NCBI GenBank assembly: GCA_020442095.1
Contig: JAGRKY010000214.1
Coordinates: forward strand, 1 to 7,627
Origin: Bauldia sp.
GTDB lineage: Bacteria > Pseudomonadota > Alphaproteobacteria > Rhizobiales > Kaistiaceae
DNA: 7,627 nt
Direction of reading: 5' to 3'
Position numbers and translations under genes: made by a program. The notes below the pieces were generated by a model. The model was not told where the DNA came from. It worked only from the letters and a program-made list of their open reading frames with translations, and did not search any database. Every line of letters begins with the position of its first letter. Position 1 is the first letter of the stretch. Shown here in pieces: positions 1 through 6,010 of this stretch.

Positions 1-690
1 TATCTCGTCGAGCAGCGTCGCGAGCGACTCGGCATCGATCGCGCCGACCACCGCGATGGCGAGGTTGTCCTTGGCGATTATCTTGTTGAAATAGTCCTTC
101 AGGTCGTCACGGGTGATCGAGGAGACGGTCTCGATCGTCCCGTCGCTTGGCCGGCCGTAGGGATGGCCGGGGAAGAGCGAGGCCATCAGCGACCGGCTGG
201 CGAGGGTGCCGGGATCGGTCTCGTCCGCCCGCAGCCCGGCCAGGATCTGCGCCCGGATTCGCTCGACCGGCTCCTCGTCGAAGCGCGGCTCGGTCAGCGC
301 GAGCTTGAGAAGATGCGCGGCCTGGTCCTGGTTCTCGGTGAGCGTCCGCAGCGAACCGCTGAAGGTGTCGCGGCCGGCATCGAAGGACAGGTCGATCGAA
401 TCGTCGTCCAGCGCCTTCTGGAAGGCCTCGCTGTCGAGCGGTCCGGCGCCCTCGTCGAGAAGGCCGGACATCAGGTTGGCGACGCCGGGCTTGCCGTCTG
501 GGTCCTGGGTCGAGCCGCCCTGGAAGGCGAAGGACATGGCGATCAGCGGGATCGCATCCTCCTCGACCAGCCAGGCGACGATCCCCTTGGGGCTGACGAC
601 GCGTTCGATGGTGACGGCATTGGCCGCGGCGGGGAAGAGCGCCGGAACCAGCAGCAGGCAGACCGCGACGGCGGCTTTGGCGAGCTTCAT
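1..690 (-). CDS. M16 peptidase-family protein, non-catalytic type (C-terminus outside window)
   Basis: Reading from the ATG at 690 toward position 1, 230 codons stay open and the gene leaves the window, so about half of a typical 430-460 aa M16 protein is present. The N-terminus is a signal peptide: Lys at 2 and 5, a hydrophobic core at about 6-20, and an Ala-Asn-Ala cleavage site ending near residue 25, so export to the periplasm is predicted. The M16 fold is recognisable (GKPGVANLMSGLLDEGAG at about 67-84; later a GHPYGRP segment). Where active members carry HxxEH, this protein has Asn72, Ser75 and Gly76, so it should not bind the catalytic zinc. It follows the active paralogue by 14 bp on the same strand, which fits the known active/inactive two-subunit M16B peptidases of bacteria. 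Family assignment is firm; the heterodimer is inferred. Confidence 0.9.
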   Translation of the reverse strand, partial: MKLAKAAVAVCLLLVPALFPAAANAVTIERVVSPKGIVAWLVEEDAIPLIAMSFAFQGGSTQDPDGKPGVANLMSGLLDEGAGPLDSEAFQKALDDDSIDLSFDAGRDTFSGSLRTLTENQDQAAHLLKLALTEPRFDEEPVERIRAQILAGLRADETDPGTLASRSLMASLFPGHPYGRPSDGTIETVSSITRDDLKDYFNKIIAKDNLAIAVVGAIDAESLATLLDEI

Positions 691-704
691 GATCTCAGTC
701 CCTG

Positions 705-2066
705 TCAGGAGCGTTCCGGCATCGGCGCGGCGACCAGGTATCCGGTCACCGAGCGCTTGTCGGTCAGGTATTTGGCGGCAGCCGCCTGGATCTGGTCGGC
801 GGTGACGGCGTCGATCATCGCCGGCCAGTTCTTGACGTCGTCGAGGGTCTGGCCGGTGGCGAGCGCCGTGCCGAAGATTCGAGCGAGCGAGGCGTGGTTG
901 TCCTGGGCATAGATCGCCGCGGCGGTCACCCGGTGCTTGGCGCGGGCGAGGTCCTCCGCGCTGACCCCGTTGGCGACGACGTCGGCGAGCACGCCGTCGA
1001 TCTCGCCCATCAGGTCGTCGAGGCTGATGTCGCCGCGCGGTATCCCGTAGAGGACGAAGCGCGTGTCGCCGAGCGAGCTCGACTGGTAATAGGCGCCGGC
1101 GGCCGTCGCGACACCCTTTTCGACGACGAGCTGGCGGTAAAGCTTGCTGGTCGTGCCGGATCCGAGGATGTCGGCGAGGACGTCGAGCGCCGCCGCCTCG
1201 CCGGGCTCGGCCGTGGCATAGGACGGCGCGAGGAAGGTGCGCTGCACGCTCGGCTGGGTGACCCGCGGATTGGCGAGCGTCACGGTGCGCGCCGCGAGCG
1301 GCTCCGGCTCGCGCGGCCGGTTGCGCGGCGGCGGCTCGGCACGGCGCGGCAGCTTGCCGTAGGTCGCCTCGGCGAGCTTGCGGACCTCATCCTCGGTCAC
1401 GTCGCCGGCGACGATGACGATGGCGTTGTTCGGCGTGTAGTAGCGATTGTAGAAGGCAATCGCGTCGTTACGGTCGAGCTTGGCCATCTCGATCGCCCAG
1501 CCGATGGTCGGGATGCCGTAGTGGCTGTTCTGGAAGAGCGCGGCGCTCACCGCCTCGGCGAGCTGCGAGGACGGCTCGTTGTCCATCCGCGACCGCCGCT
1601 CCTCGAGGATCACCTTGCGCTCAGGCAGCACCGCCGCGTCGTCGAGGACGAGGTTGGCCATGCGGTCCGCCTCAAATTCCATCATCAGCCCGAGATGCTG
1701 CTTGGCGACGCTCTGGTGATAGGCGGTGTAGTCGTCGGTGGTGAAGGCGTTCTCGCTGCCGCCGACCGAGGTGATCACCTTGGAGAATTCGCCCTCGGGG
1801 TGGTCGCTGGTGCCCTTGAACATCAGATGCTCGAGGAAATGGGCGATGCCCGACTTGCCGGGCACCTCGTCGGCGGCGCCGACCTTGTACCAGACCATAT
1901 GCGTGACGATCGGCGCGCGATGGTCGGGGATCACCACTACCTGCAGCCCGTTGTCGAGCCAGAAGGTCGATGCCTGGTCGGCGAAGGTCTTGGGCTCCGC
2001 ATTCGCCGCCGCCCCCATCACCCAGATCAGAACAAGGGGAAGCGCTACTCGGGCGAAAGCGAACAT
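705..2066 (-). CDS. Secreted M16 family zinc metallopeptidase (active subunit)
   Basis: This 453-residue protein has the usual length of bacterial processing-peptidase-like M16B enzymes. Residues 1-23 look like a signal peptide with a hydrophobic core and an Ala-Asn-Ala cleavage site, so it probably acts in the periplasm. The inverted zinc motif HFLEH is at 76-80, and the Glu-Glu pair at 155-156 lies at the right distance for the third zinc ligand. The adjoining SENAFTTDDYTAYH stretch (about 104-117) is also typical of active members. The C-terminal M16 domain occupies roughly 190-445. The start at 2066 is supported by a strong Shine-Dalgarno sequence. The neighbouring downstream gene encodes a paralogue lacking the zinc motif, so the two likely form one peptidase. 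Substrates cannot be read from sequence. The leader carries tandem 16-bp units. Confidence 0.95.
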   Translation of the reverse strand: MFAFARVALPLVLIWVMGAAANAEPKTFADQASTFWLDNGLQVVVIPDHRAPIVTHMVWYKVGAADEVPGKSGIAHFLEHLMFKGTSDHPEGEFSKVITSVGGSENAFTTDDYTAYHQSVAKQHLGLMMEFEADRMANLVLDDAAVLPERKVILEERRSRMDNEPSSQLAEAVSAALFQNSHYGIPTIGWAIEMAKLDRNDAIAFYNRYYTPNNAIVIVAGDVTEDEVRKLAEATYGKLPRRAEPPPRNRPREPEPLAARTVTLANPRVTQPSVQRTFLAPSYATAEPGEAAALDVLADILGSGTTSKLYRQLVVEKGVATAAGAYYQSSSLGDTRFVLYGIPRGDISLDDLMGEIDGVLADVVANGVSAEDLARAKHRVTAAAIYAQDNHASLARIFGTALATGQTLDDVKNWPAMIDAVTADQIQAAAAKYLTDKRSVTGYLVAAPMPERS

Positions 2067-2073
2067 CGGGAAT

Positions 2074-2080
2074 CCCTCCA
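2074..2080 (-). promoter_or_regulatory. Strong ribosome binding site of the M16 peptidase gene
   Basis: On the minus strand TGGAGGG ends seven bases before the ATG at 2066 (the GGAGG core is eight bases away). This is close to the ideal anti-Shine-Dalgarno match, much better than the sites of neighbouring genes, and fixes the start codon. The site overlaps the last of three tandem 16-bp units. Confidence 0.75.
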
Positions 2081-2125
2081 GGTCAATTACGGGCCAGGTC
2101 GATTGCGGGCGCGGGCGATTACGGG
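2078..2125 (-). repeat. Three tandem imperfect 16-bp units in the M16 peptidase leader
   Basis: On the plus strand the units are CCAGGTCAATTACGGG (2078-2093), CCAGGTCGATTGCGGG (2094-2109) and CGCGGGCGATTACGGG (2110-2125), directly abutting. Units 1 and 2 match at 14 of 16 positions and units 2 and 3 at 12 of 16; the most constant part is the ATT core and the terminal CGGG. The array lies in the 123-bp gap between rsmD and the M16 gene, and its proximal end overlaps the ribosome binding site. Whether it binds a protein, shapes the mRNA leader or is only duplicated DNA cannot be told from sequence. Confidence 0.7.
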
Positions 2126-2189
2126 CTTGGCGGAACGTGCCTCGGGTCGTGTCGACTCATTCCTAGCATCCGGCCGGCGCCTTGTGACA

Positions 2190-2744
2190 TTACATCCTCT
2201 TAAGGAATACCAGCTGCGAATCCCCGATGTCGCGCCGGTCGACGACCTCGAGCCCCGGAACCGGGGCGATCTCCGACGAACGCCGCTCCTCGAGCACCGC
2301 CAGCGCCCCCTCCTCCAGCCAGCCGCCGGCCAGGGCCGAGGCCAGCGCCCGTTCGCCGAGGCCGTGGTCGTAGGGCGGGTCGGCGAAGACCAGCGAAAAC
2401 GCCCCGACCGTGCCGGCTTCGCCGAGGCGGGTGGCGTCGCGCCGGAAGATGCGCGTCCTGCCGGTCAGTCCCATCGTCTCGACATTGGTGCGGATCAGGC
2501 CGCGGGCCGTCGCGTCCTCCTCGACGAAGAGCGCATAGCGCGCCCCGCGCGAAATCGCCTCGATGGCAAGCGCGCCGGTGCCGGCAAAGAGATCGAGAAC
2601 ACGGGCGTCCTCGACGGCATCTCCGAAACGATGGGCGAGGATATCGAACAGGGTCTGGCGAAGCCGGTCGCTCGACGGCCGGATCGCGTTCGATGTCGGC
2701 GCCGCCAGCCGCCGGCCGCGGAACTCACCGCCGACGACGCGCAT
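2190..2744 (-). CDS. rsmD: 16S rRNA (guanine966-N2)-methyltransferase RsmD
   Basis: The product of 184 aa matches the usual RsmD length. It transfers a methyl group from S-adenosylmethionine to the exocyclic amine of G966 of 16S rRNA during 30S assembly. The N-terminus [13 protein letters not shown] is the family hallmark and fixes the start at 2744 rather than the longer open frame beginning at 2843. [16 protein letters not shown] segment (about 22-36) is also typical. The SAM-binding motif [15 protein letters not shown] is at 49-63, and the catalytic N6/N2-methyltransferase motif DPPY is at 122-125. The first 20 bp overlap the end of rluB, and no good Shine-Dalgarno sequence precedes the ATG, so translational coupling to rluB is likely. 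Confidence 0.95.
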   Translation of the reverse strand: MRVVGGEFRGRRLAAPTSNAIRPSSDRLRQTLFDILAHRFGDAVEDARVLDLFAGTGALAIEAISRGARYALFVEEDATARGLIRTNVETMGLTGRTRIFRRDATRLGEAGTVGAFSLVFADPPYDHGLGERALASALAGGWLEEGALAVLEERRSSEIAPVPGLEVVDRRDIGDSQLVFLKRM

Positions 2745-3576
2745 GCGGCTTTCGTGCGGGGGTGGCAGGTTTCTCGGCTGGCTCCGGCCCGCGGATCGGC
2801 GCCTCGAAATCCGCCCCGGCCTCGGCGGTGAGCTTGGCGCCAAGCTGGTCGCGCAGCACCTTGCCCCGGATTTCCCTGACCGCCCCGACCGGCAGGTCGC
2901 CGAGCTGGAAGGGGCCGTAGGACATCCTGATCAGCCGGTTGGTCGCCAGGCCGAGGTGTTCGAGGATGCGCTTGATCTCGCGGTTCTTGCCCTCGCGGAG
3001 GCCGATCGTCATCCAGTTGTTGCCGCCCTGGACCCGGTCGATCGTCGCCTCGACGCCGGCATAGAGCACGCCGTCGACCGCGACGCCGTCCTTCAGCTTG
3101 TCGAGCGCCGCCTGGTCGACCACCCCATGGGCGCGGACGCGATAGCGGCGCAGCCAGCCGGTCGACGGTAGCTCGAGGACGCGCTTCAGCCCGCCGTCAT
3201 TGGTGAGGAGGAGCAGGCCCTCGGTATTGATGTCGAGGCGGCCGACTGCCAGCACCCGCGGCAGGTCGGCGGGCAGCGCCTCGAAGACCGTCTTGCGGCC
3301 CTGCGGGTCGCGCGCCGTCGTCACCAGCCCCTTCGGCTTGTTGTAGAGCCAGAGCCGGGTCCGCTCTCGGCGCGGCAGCGGCTTGCCGTCGACCGCGACG
3401 CGATCGCGCGGCCCGACATTGAAGGCGGGGCTGTCCAGGGTCCGGCCGTTGACTTCGACGCGTCCTTCGGCGATCCAGCGCTCGGCGTCGCGGCGCGAGC
3501 AGAGCCCCGCCCGCGCGAGGATCTTGGCGATCCGTTCGCCTTCCGGCTTCTTCGATTCGGACGTGTTTGCGTTCAT
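2725..3576 (-). CDS. rluB: 23S rRNA pseudouridine synthase, RsuA/RluB family
   Basis: The 283-residue protein isomerises a specific uridine in rRNA to pseudouridine; by subfamily this is most likely the RluB site in 23S rRNA, although RsuA/RluE/RluF specificity cannot be fully excluded. An S4 RNA-binding domain occupies about 14-65 ([20 protein letters not shown]). The catalytic loop [17 protein letters not shown] spans 112-128, with Asp115 the expected nucleophile, and GKNREIKRI (196-204) is the conserved C-terminal family motif. The tail after about 255 is rich in Pro, Ala, Lys and Arg and ends in four arginines, a variable basic extension probably contacting RNA. The start at 3576 was chosen because the S4 domain begins soon after and the longer frame (3666) runs through the divergent tadA promoter and start. 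It is divergent from tadA and upstream of rsmD. Confidence 0.93.
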   Translation of the reverse strand: MNANTSESKKPEGERIAKILARAGLCSRRDAERWIAEGRVEVNGRTLDSPAFNVGPRDRVAVDGKPLPRRERTRLWLYNKPKGLVTTARDPQGRKTVFEALPADLPRVLAVGRLDINTEGLLLLTNDGGLKRVLELPSTGWLRRYRVRAHGVVDQAALDKLKDGVAVDGVLYAGVEATIDRVQGGNNWMTIGLREGKNREIKRILEHLGLATNRLIRMSYGPFQLGDLPVGAVREIRGKVLRDQLGAKLTAEAGADFEAPIRGPEPAEKPATPARKPHARRRR

Positions 3577-3587
3577 GGCGGAGCCAT
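3575..3587. repeat. Small inverted repeat at the rluB start codon
   Basis: ATGGC-GGA-GCCAT is a perfect 5-bp inverted repeat with a 3-base loop. On the minus strand it takes in the first two bases of the rluB ATG, so a transcript starting far enough upstream could fold over the initiation codon. No convincing Shine-Dalgarno sequence precedes rluB. The stem is short and may be chance. Confidence 0.3.
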
Positions 3588-3609
3588 AGCAAAGGTATCG
3601 GTCGCGAGC

Positions 3610-3613
3610 GAGG
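3610..3613 (+). promoter_or_regulatory. Ribosome binding site of tadA
   Basis: GAGG lies seven bases before the ATG at 3621. It supports that start over the longer open frame beginning at 3567, which would run back across the rluB start. Confidence 0.6.
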
Positions 3614-3620
3614 ATTGTCG

Positions 3621-4070
3621 ATGTCGACGCCATTCGATCCGATGGGGGTTGCGCTTGAGGAGGCACGCGCTGCGGCCGCGCGCGGCGAGGTGCCGATCGG
3701 CGCGGCGCTGGTGCTCGACGGCCGCATCGTCGCCCGGGACGGCAACCGCACGATCGAGCTGGACGATCCGACCGCCCATGCCGAAATCCTCGTCATTCGC
3801 GCCGCGGCCCGCGCGATCGGCTCGCAGCGGCTCACCGGCGCCGACCTCTATGTCACCCTCGAGCCCTGCTCCATGTGCGCGGCGGCGATCTCCTTCGCCC
3901 GCATCCGGCGGCTCTATTTCGGTGCTTCCGACGAAAAGGGCGGCGGGGTCGAGCACGGGCCGCGCTTCTTCGGCCAGCCCACCTGCCACCACGCGCCGGA
4001 GGTCTATGGCGGCATCGCCGAGGTCGAGGCGGCCGACCTTCTCAGGCGCTTCTTCGCCGCCCGCAGATAG
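3621..4070 (+). CDS. tadA: tRNA-specific adenosine deaminase TadA
   Basis: The 149-aa product has the standard TadA length. The enzyme is a zinc-dependent homodimer that deaminates adenosine 34 of tRNA-Arg(ACG) to inosine, allowing CGN decoding, and is essential in most bacteria. The zinc ligands and general acid/base are visible: His53 and Glu55 in TAHAEIL, and Cys83 and Cys86 in [10 protein letters not shown]. The segment [17 protein letters not shown] (about 101-117) and the Arg-rich C-terminal helix are characteristic of TadA rather than cytidine or guanine deaminases. The start at 3621 has a GAGG ribosome binding site. It is divergent from rluB with 44 bp between starts, and converges on the lipoprotein gene with only 14 bp and no clear terminator. 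Confidence 0.96.
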   Translation: MSTPFDPMGVALEEARAAAARGEVPIGAALVLDGRIVARDGNRTIELDDPTAHAEILVIRAAARAIGSQRLTGADLYVTLEPCSMCAAAISFARIRRLYFGASDEKGGGVEHGPRFFGQPTCHHAPEVYGGIAEVEAADLLRRFFAARR

Positions 4071-4084
4071 TCGTCGGGAGAATT

Positions 4085-4795
4085 CTAGTCCGGCTGGGTC
4101 GCGGAGGGGTCGGGAACCCCTTCCGGTCCGTCGACCGGGGTCGCCGCGGCGCTGGGCTTGCGCTTGAACACCTGCCACCACTTCTCGTTCTTCGCCGCGA
4201 TGAATTCCTCGGGCGCTTCGGGGTCGGGCACGCGATATTCGGCAGGGGGTTCGGTCAGGGTGGTGCGGACCGGATTGCCGTTCTCGTCGACCGAGCCGCC
4301 GGCCGCCGCGTTCTTCTTGGCGAACAGCTTCTCGGCGTCCCCGCGCTGCTCTTTCATTTCGCGCATCAGGGTTTCGGCGCTGTTCGGGTCCTTGCTGTGG
4401 TCGTCATAGACGATCCGGTCGGCCTTCGGCAGCTTGAAGCCCGGATCCATCAGGACGTCTTCCTTGGTGCCGCTCCGGTTGGAGGCGTAGACCTTCTCGT
4501 TTCCGGCGGCGGTTGCGGTGGCGGTCGGATCCTTCGGCCAGTTCGCCGGCGTGGCCGCCTGACCGGGCTTCGGCAGGGCGGCATTCGGCGGCGGCGCGAC
4601 AATTCCGGGCCGCGGCTCGTAATCGATCGGCTCGGAGTCCTTGGAACCGAAGCTGACGATGCCGGTCAGGTCCTTCATCGTCTGCGCGCCGGCGCCGACA
4701 CCGGTGCCGTAGGTCGTCGCAGAGCAGGCGCCAAGAACCCCCGCCAGCAATACGCAACCGGCCGCTTTCCAGCGATTGGACCCCAGGAACCTCAT
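4085..4795 (-). CDS. Conserved lipoprotein of unknown function
   Basis: The 236-residue product begins with Arg2 and Lys10, a hydrophobic core and the lipobox LGAC, with Cys24 as the lipidated residue. Ser follows the Cys (no Asp at +2), so outer-membrane sorting is predicted. The mature part is polar and rich in Pro and Ala, with no enzyme fold that I recognise. Two short segments look conserved: EPIDYEPRPGIVAPPP (55-70) and LTEPPAEYRVPDPEAP (180-195). I associate this type of protein with Rhizobiales from memory, unverified. A charged helical stretch (about 138-162) and a WWQVFKRK patch (206-213) follow; the tail is Pro-rich. The start at 4795 gives a normal signal peptide; an in-frame ATG at 4819 would add an acidic N-terminus and is less likely. 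It lies downstream of ribF, probably with its own promoter. A distant BamF/DUF3035-like role is possible but unproven. Confidence 0.8.
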   Translation of the reverse strand: MRFLGSNRWKAAGCVLLAGVLGACSATTYGTGVGAGAQTMKDLTGIVSFGSKDSEPIDYEPRPGIVAPPPNAALPKPGQAATPANWPKDPTATATAAGNEKVYASNRSGTKEDVLMDPGFKLPKADRIVYDDHSKDPNSAETLMREMKEQRGDAEKLFAKKNAAAGGSVDENGNPVRTTLTEPPAEYRVPDPEAPEEFIAAKNEKWWQVFKRKPSAAATPVDGPEGVPDPSATQPD

Positions 4796-4837
4796 ACTAA
4801 AGACATACCCCTCGACCATGCCCCTTTTCGGACCTTG

Positions 4838-4866
4838 ATATTAATCCGTTAAGAAACCGGCGAAAA
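4838..4866 (-). promoter_or_regulatory. Candidate promoter of the lipoprotein gene
   Basis: On the minus strand TTTTCG (4861-4866) is followed after 17 bases by TAATAT (4838-4843) in an AT-rich patch that stands out from its surroundings. The -10-like element is fair and the -35-like element poor. Transcription would start near 4831, leaving a leader of about 35 bases. The -35 element overlaps the tail of the putative ribF terminator, a compact arrangement. Confidence 0.3.
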
Positions 4867-4880
4867 TCCGGCAAGGCCGG
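4863..4880 (-). terminator. Candidate intrinsic terminator downstream of ribF
   Basis: On the minus strand CCGGC-CTT-GCCGG (4868-4880) forms a perfect 5-bp GC stem with a 3-base loop and is followed by ATTTT (4863-4867). It lies about 45 bases after the ribF stop. The T tract is short, so termination may be partial. It would separate the HAD-ribF unit from the lipoprotein gene. Confidence 0.45.
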
Positions 4881-4924
4881 GAAAACCTCTAACCGATCGG
4901 CCCGGTAGCGACAACCTCGGCCGG

Positions 4925-5929
4925 TCAACCGATCCCGGCAAGCAGCCGGTCGACAGGGCCTCCGGGCCCCGCTTCCCCGGCGATTTCGCGTGCCTTGCGG
5001 CTGTCGTTCCCCATCGTCTCGACGAGCGCGTCGACCGACGCGAATTTCGCCTCCGGCCGTATCCAGTCGAGAAAAGTGACCACCACTTCCTCGCCGTAGA
5101 GGTCGCCGTCGAAATCGAAGATGAAGACTTCGAGAAGCGGCGCTCCATTGTCGAATTGCGGGCGCCGGCCGTAGCTCGCAACCCCCGCCAGTGCCTCGCC
5201 GCCGCGCCGCGCCAGGGTCACGGCATAGACGCCGTGGCGGAGCTGGCAATCGGCCGGCAGCGCGATATTGGCGGTCGGAAAGCCGAGTTCCCGGCCGCGC
5301 CGGTCGCCATGGACCACCGTCCCGACGACGAACCACCGGTAGCCGAGCAGCCGGTTGGCGTTGACGATGTCGCCGGCGCCAAGGCATTCGCGGATCGCCG
5401 AGGACGAGATCCGTTCGCCCGTCTCGTCGTAGACCGGATCGACGACGACGACATCGAAGCCGAATCGCTCGCCCGCCGCCACCAGCTGCTCCGTCGTCCC
5501 GGCCCGGCCCTTGCCGAAACGGAAGCCGTCGCCGACGATCACCCAGCGGGCCGCGAGGCGGCCTGCGACGATATCCTCCTCGAAAACAGTCGGTTCGAGC
5601 TGCGAAAAGCCCGCGTCGAAACGCGCCGCGACCACCGCGTCGATGCCGAGCGCGGCCATGAGGCGCGCCTGCGCGGCCGGCGGCGTCAGCCGGAAGACCG
5701 GCTGTTCGGGCCTGAAGAAGGTCCGCGGATGGGGATCGAAGGTCAGGACGATCGCCCTGGCGCCTTGCTGGTGCGCCTCGGCGATGGCCATCTGGATAAG
5801 TGCGGCATGGCCCAGGTGGACCCCGTCGAAATTGCCGATCGCGACGGCGGTTCCCGAGAAGTCCGGGGGCAGGTCGTCGAGCGAATAGGTCGGGACGGGG
5901 GACACTGGCGGATTCTTCGTGTCCGGCAT
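4925..5929 (-). CDS. ribF: Bifunctional riboflavin kinase/FMN adenylyltransferase RibF
   Basis: The 334-aa protein makes FMN from riboflavin and ATP, then FAD from FMN and ATP, in the cytoplasm. The N-terminal nucleotidyltransferase domain (about 15-190) shows GNFDGVHLGH at 32-41, containing the HxGH-type nucleotide-binding motif, TFDPHPRTFF at 63-72, and ISSSAIR at 174-180. The C-terminal riboflavin kinase domain (about 195-325) has GRELGFPTAN at 212-221, whose PTAN motif binds ATP and Mg, and LEVFIFDFDGDLYG at 266-279, with Glu267 the expected catalytic base. Length and domain order are standard. It follows the HAD gene on the same strand after 81 bp. In many alphaproteobacteria, as I recall, ileS lies downstream of ribF; here a lipoprotein gene does. 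No FMN riboswitch was seen upstream. Confidence 0.97.
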   Translation of the reverse strand: MPDTKNPPVSPVPTYSLDDLPPDFSGTAVAIGNFDGVHLGHAALIQMAIAEAHQQGARAIVLTFDPHPRTFFRPEQPVFRLTPPAAQARLMAALGIDAVVAARFDAGFSQLEPTVFEEDIVAGRLAARWVIVGDGFRFGKGRAGTTEQLVAAGERFGFDVVVVDPVYDETGERISSSAIRECLGAGDIVNANRLLGYRWFVVGTVVHGDRRGRELGFPTANIALPADCQLRHGVYAVTLARRGGEALAGVASYGRRPQFDNGAPLLEVFIFDFDGDLYGEEVVVTFLDWIRPEAKFASVDALVETMGNDSRKAREIAGEAGPGGPVDRLLAGIG

Positions 5930-5953
5930 TCAAACAGGTCCGGCGGAGGCGTG

Positions 5954-5970
5954 GCCGGCAAACTGCCGGC
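5954..5970. repeat. Perfect 7-bp hairpin between the HAD gene and ribF
   Basis: GCCGGCA-AAC-TGCCGGC is an uninterrupted 7-bp GC-rich inverted repeat with a 3-base loop, placed in the 81-bp gap between the HAD stop codon and the ribF start. No T run follows it on either strand, so it is not a standard intrinsic terminator. In a HAD-ribF transcript it would form a stable stem that could protect the upstream message or tune ribF expression; both roles are inferred. Confidence 0.55.
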
Positions 5971-6010
5971 TCGGCCGACCCTGGTCAAGACGCGCGCTTG
6001 CCGCCATCGC

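Noticed and set aside
163..912. A 249-codon plus-strand frame opposite the M16 pair
   Set aside because: It covers the junction of the two peptidase genes on the opposite strand and shows only shadow-type composition.
894..2831. A 645-codon open frame on the plus strand opposite the M16 peptidase and rsmD genes
   Set aside because: It runs antisense through two clearly conserved genes, and its translation is Arg/Gly/Val/Ala-rich without recognisable motifs. Such long mirror frames are expected in very GC-rich coding DNA.
2745..2843. N-terminal extension of RsmD from an upstream in-frame start
   Set aside because: The extra 33 residues are Pro/Arg/Ser-rich, lie wholly within the rluB frame, and precede the family's invariant MRVVGG start.
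4835..4840. TTGATA on the plus strand as a -35 element
   Set aside because: No -10-like hexamer lies 16-18 bases downstream, and there is no plus-strand gene for it to serve.
4841..4852. TTAA-N4-TTAA resembling a CtrA box
   Set aside because: The CtrA consensus needs seven bases between the TTAA halves; here there are four.
5930..6010. Possible FMN riboswitch upstream of ribF
   Set aside because: The 81-bp gap is too short for the six-stem RFN element, and its conserved sequence blocks are not present; only a simple hairpin is seen.
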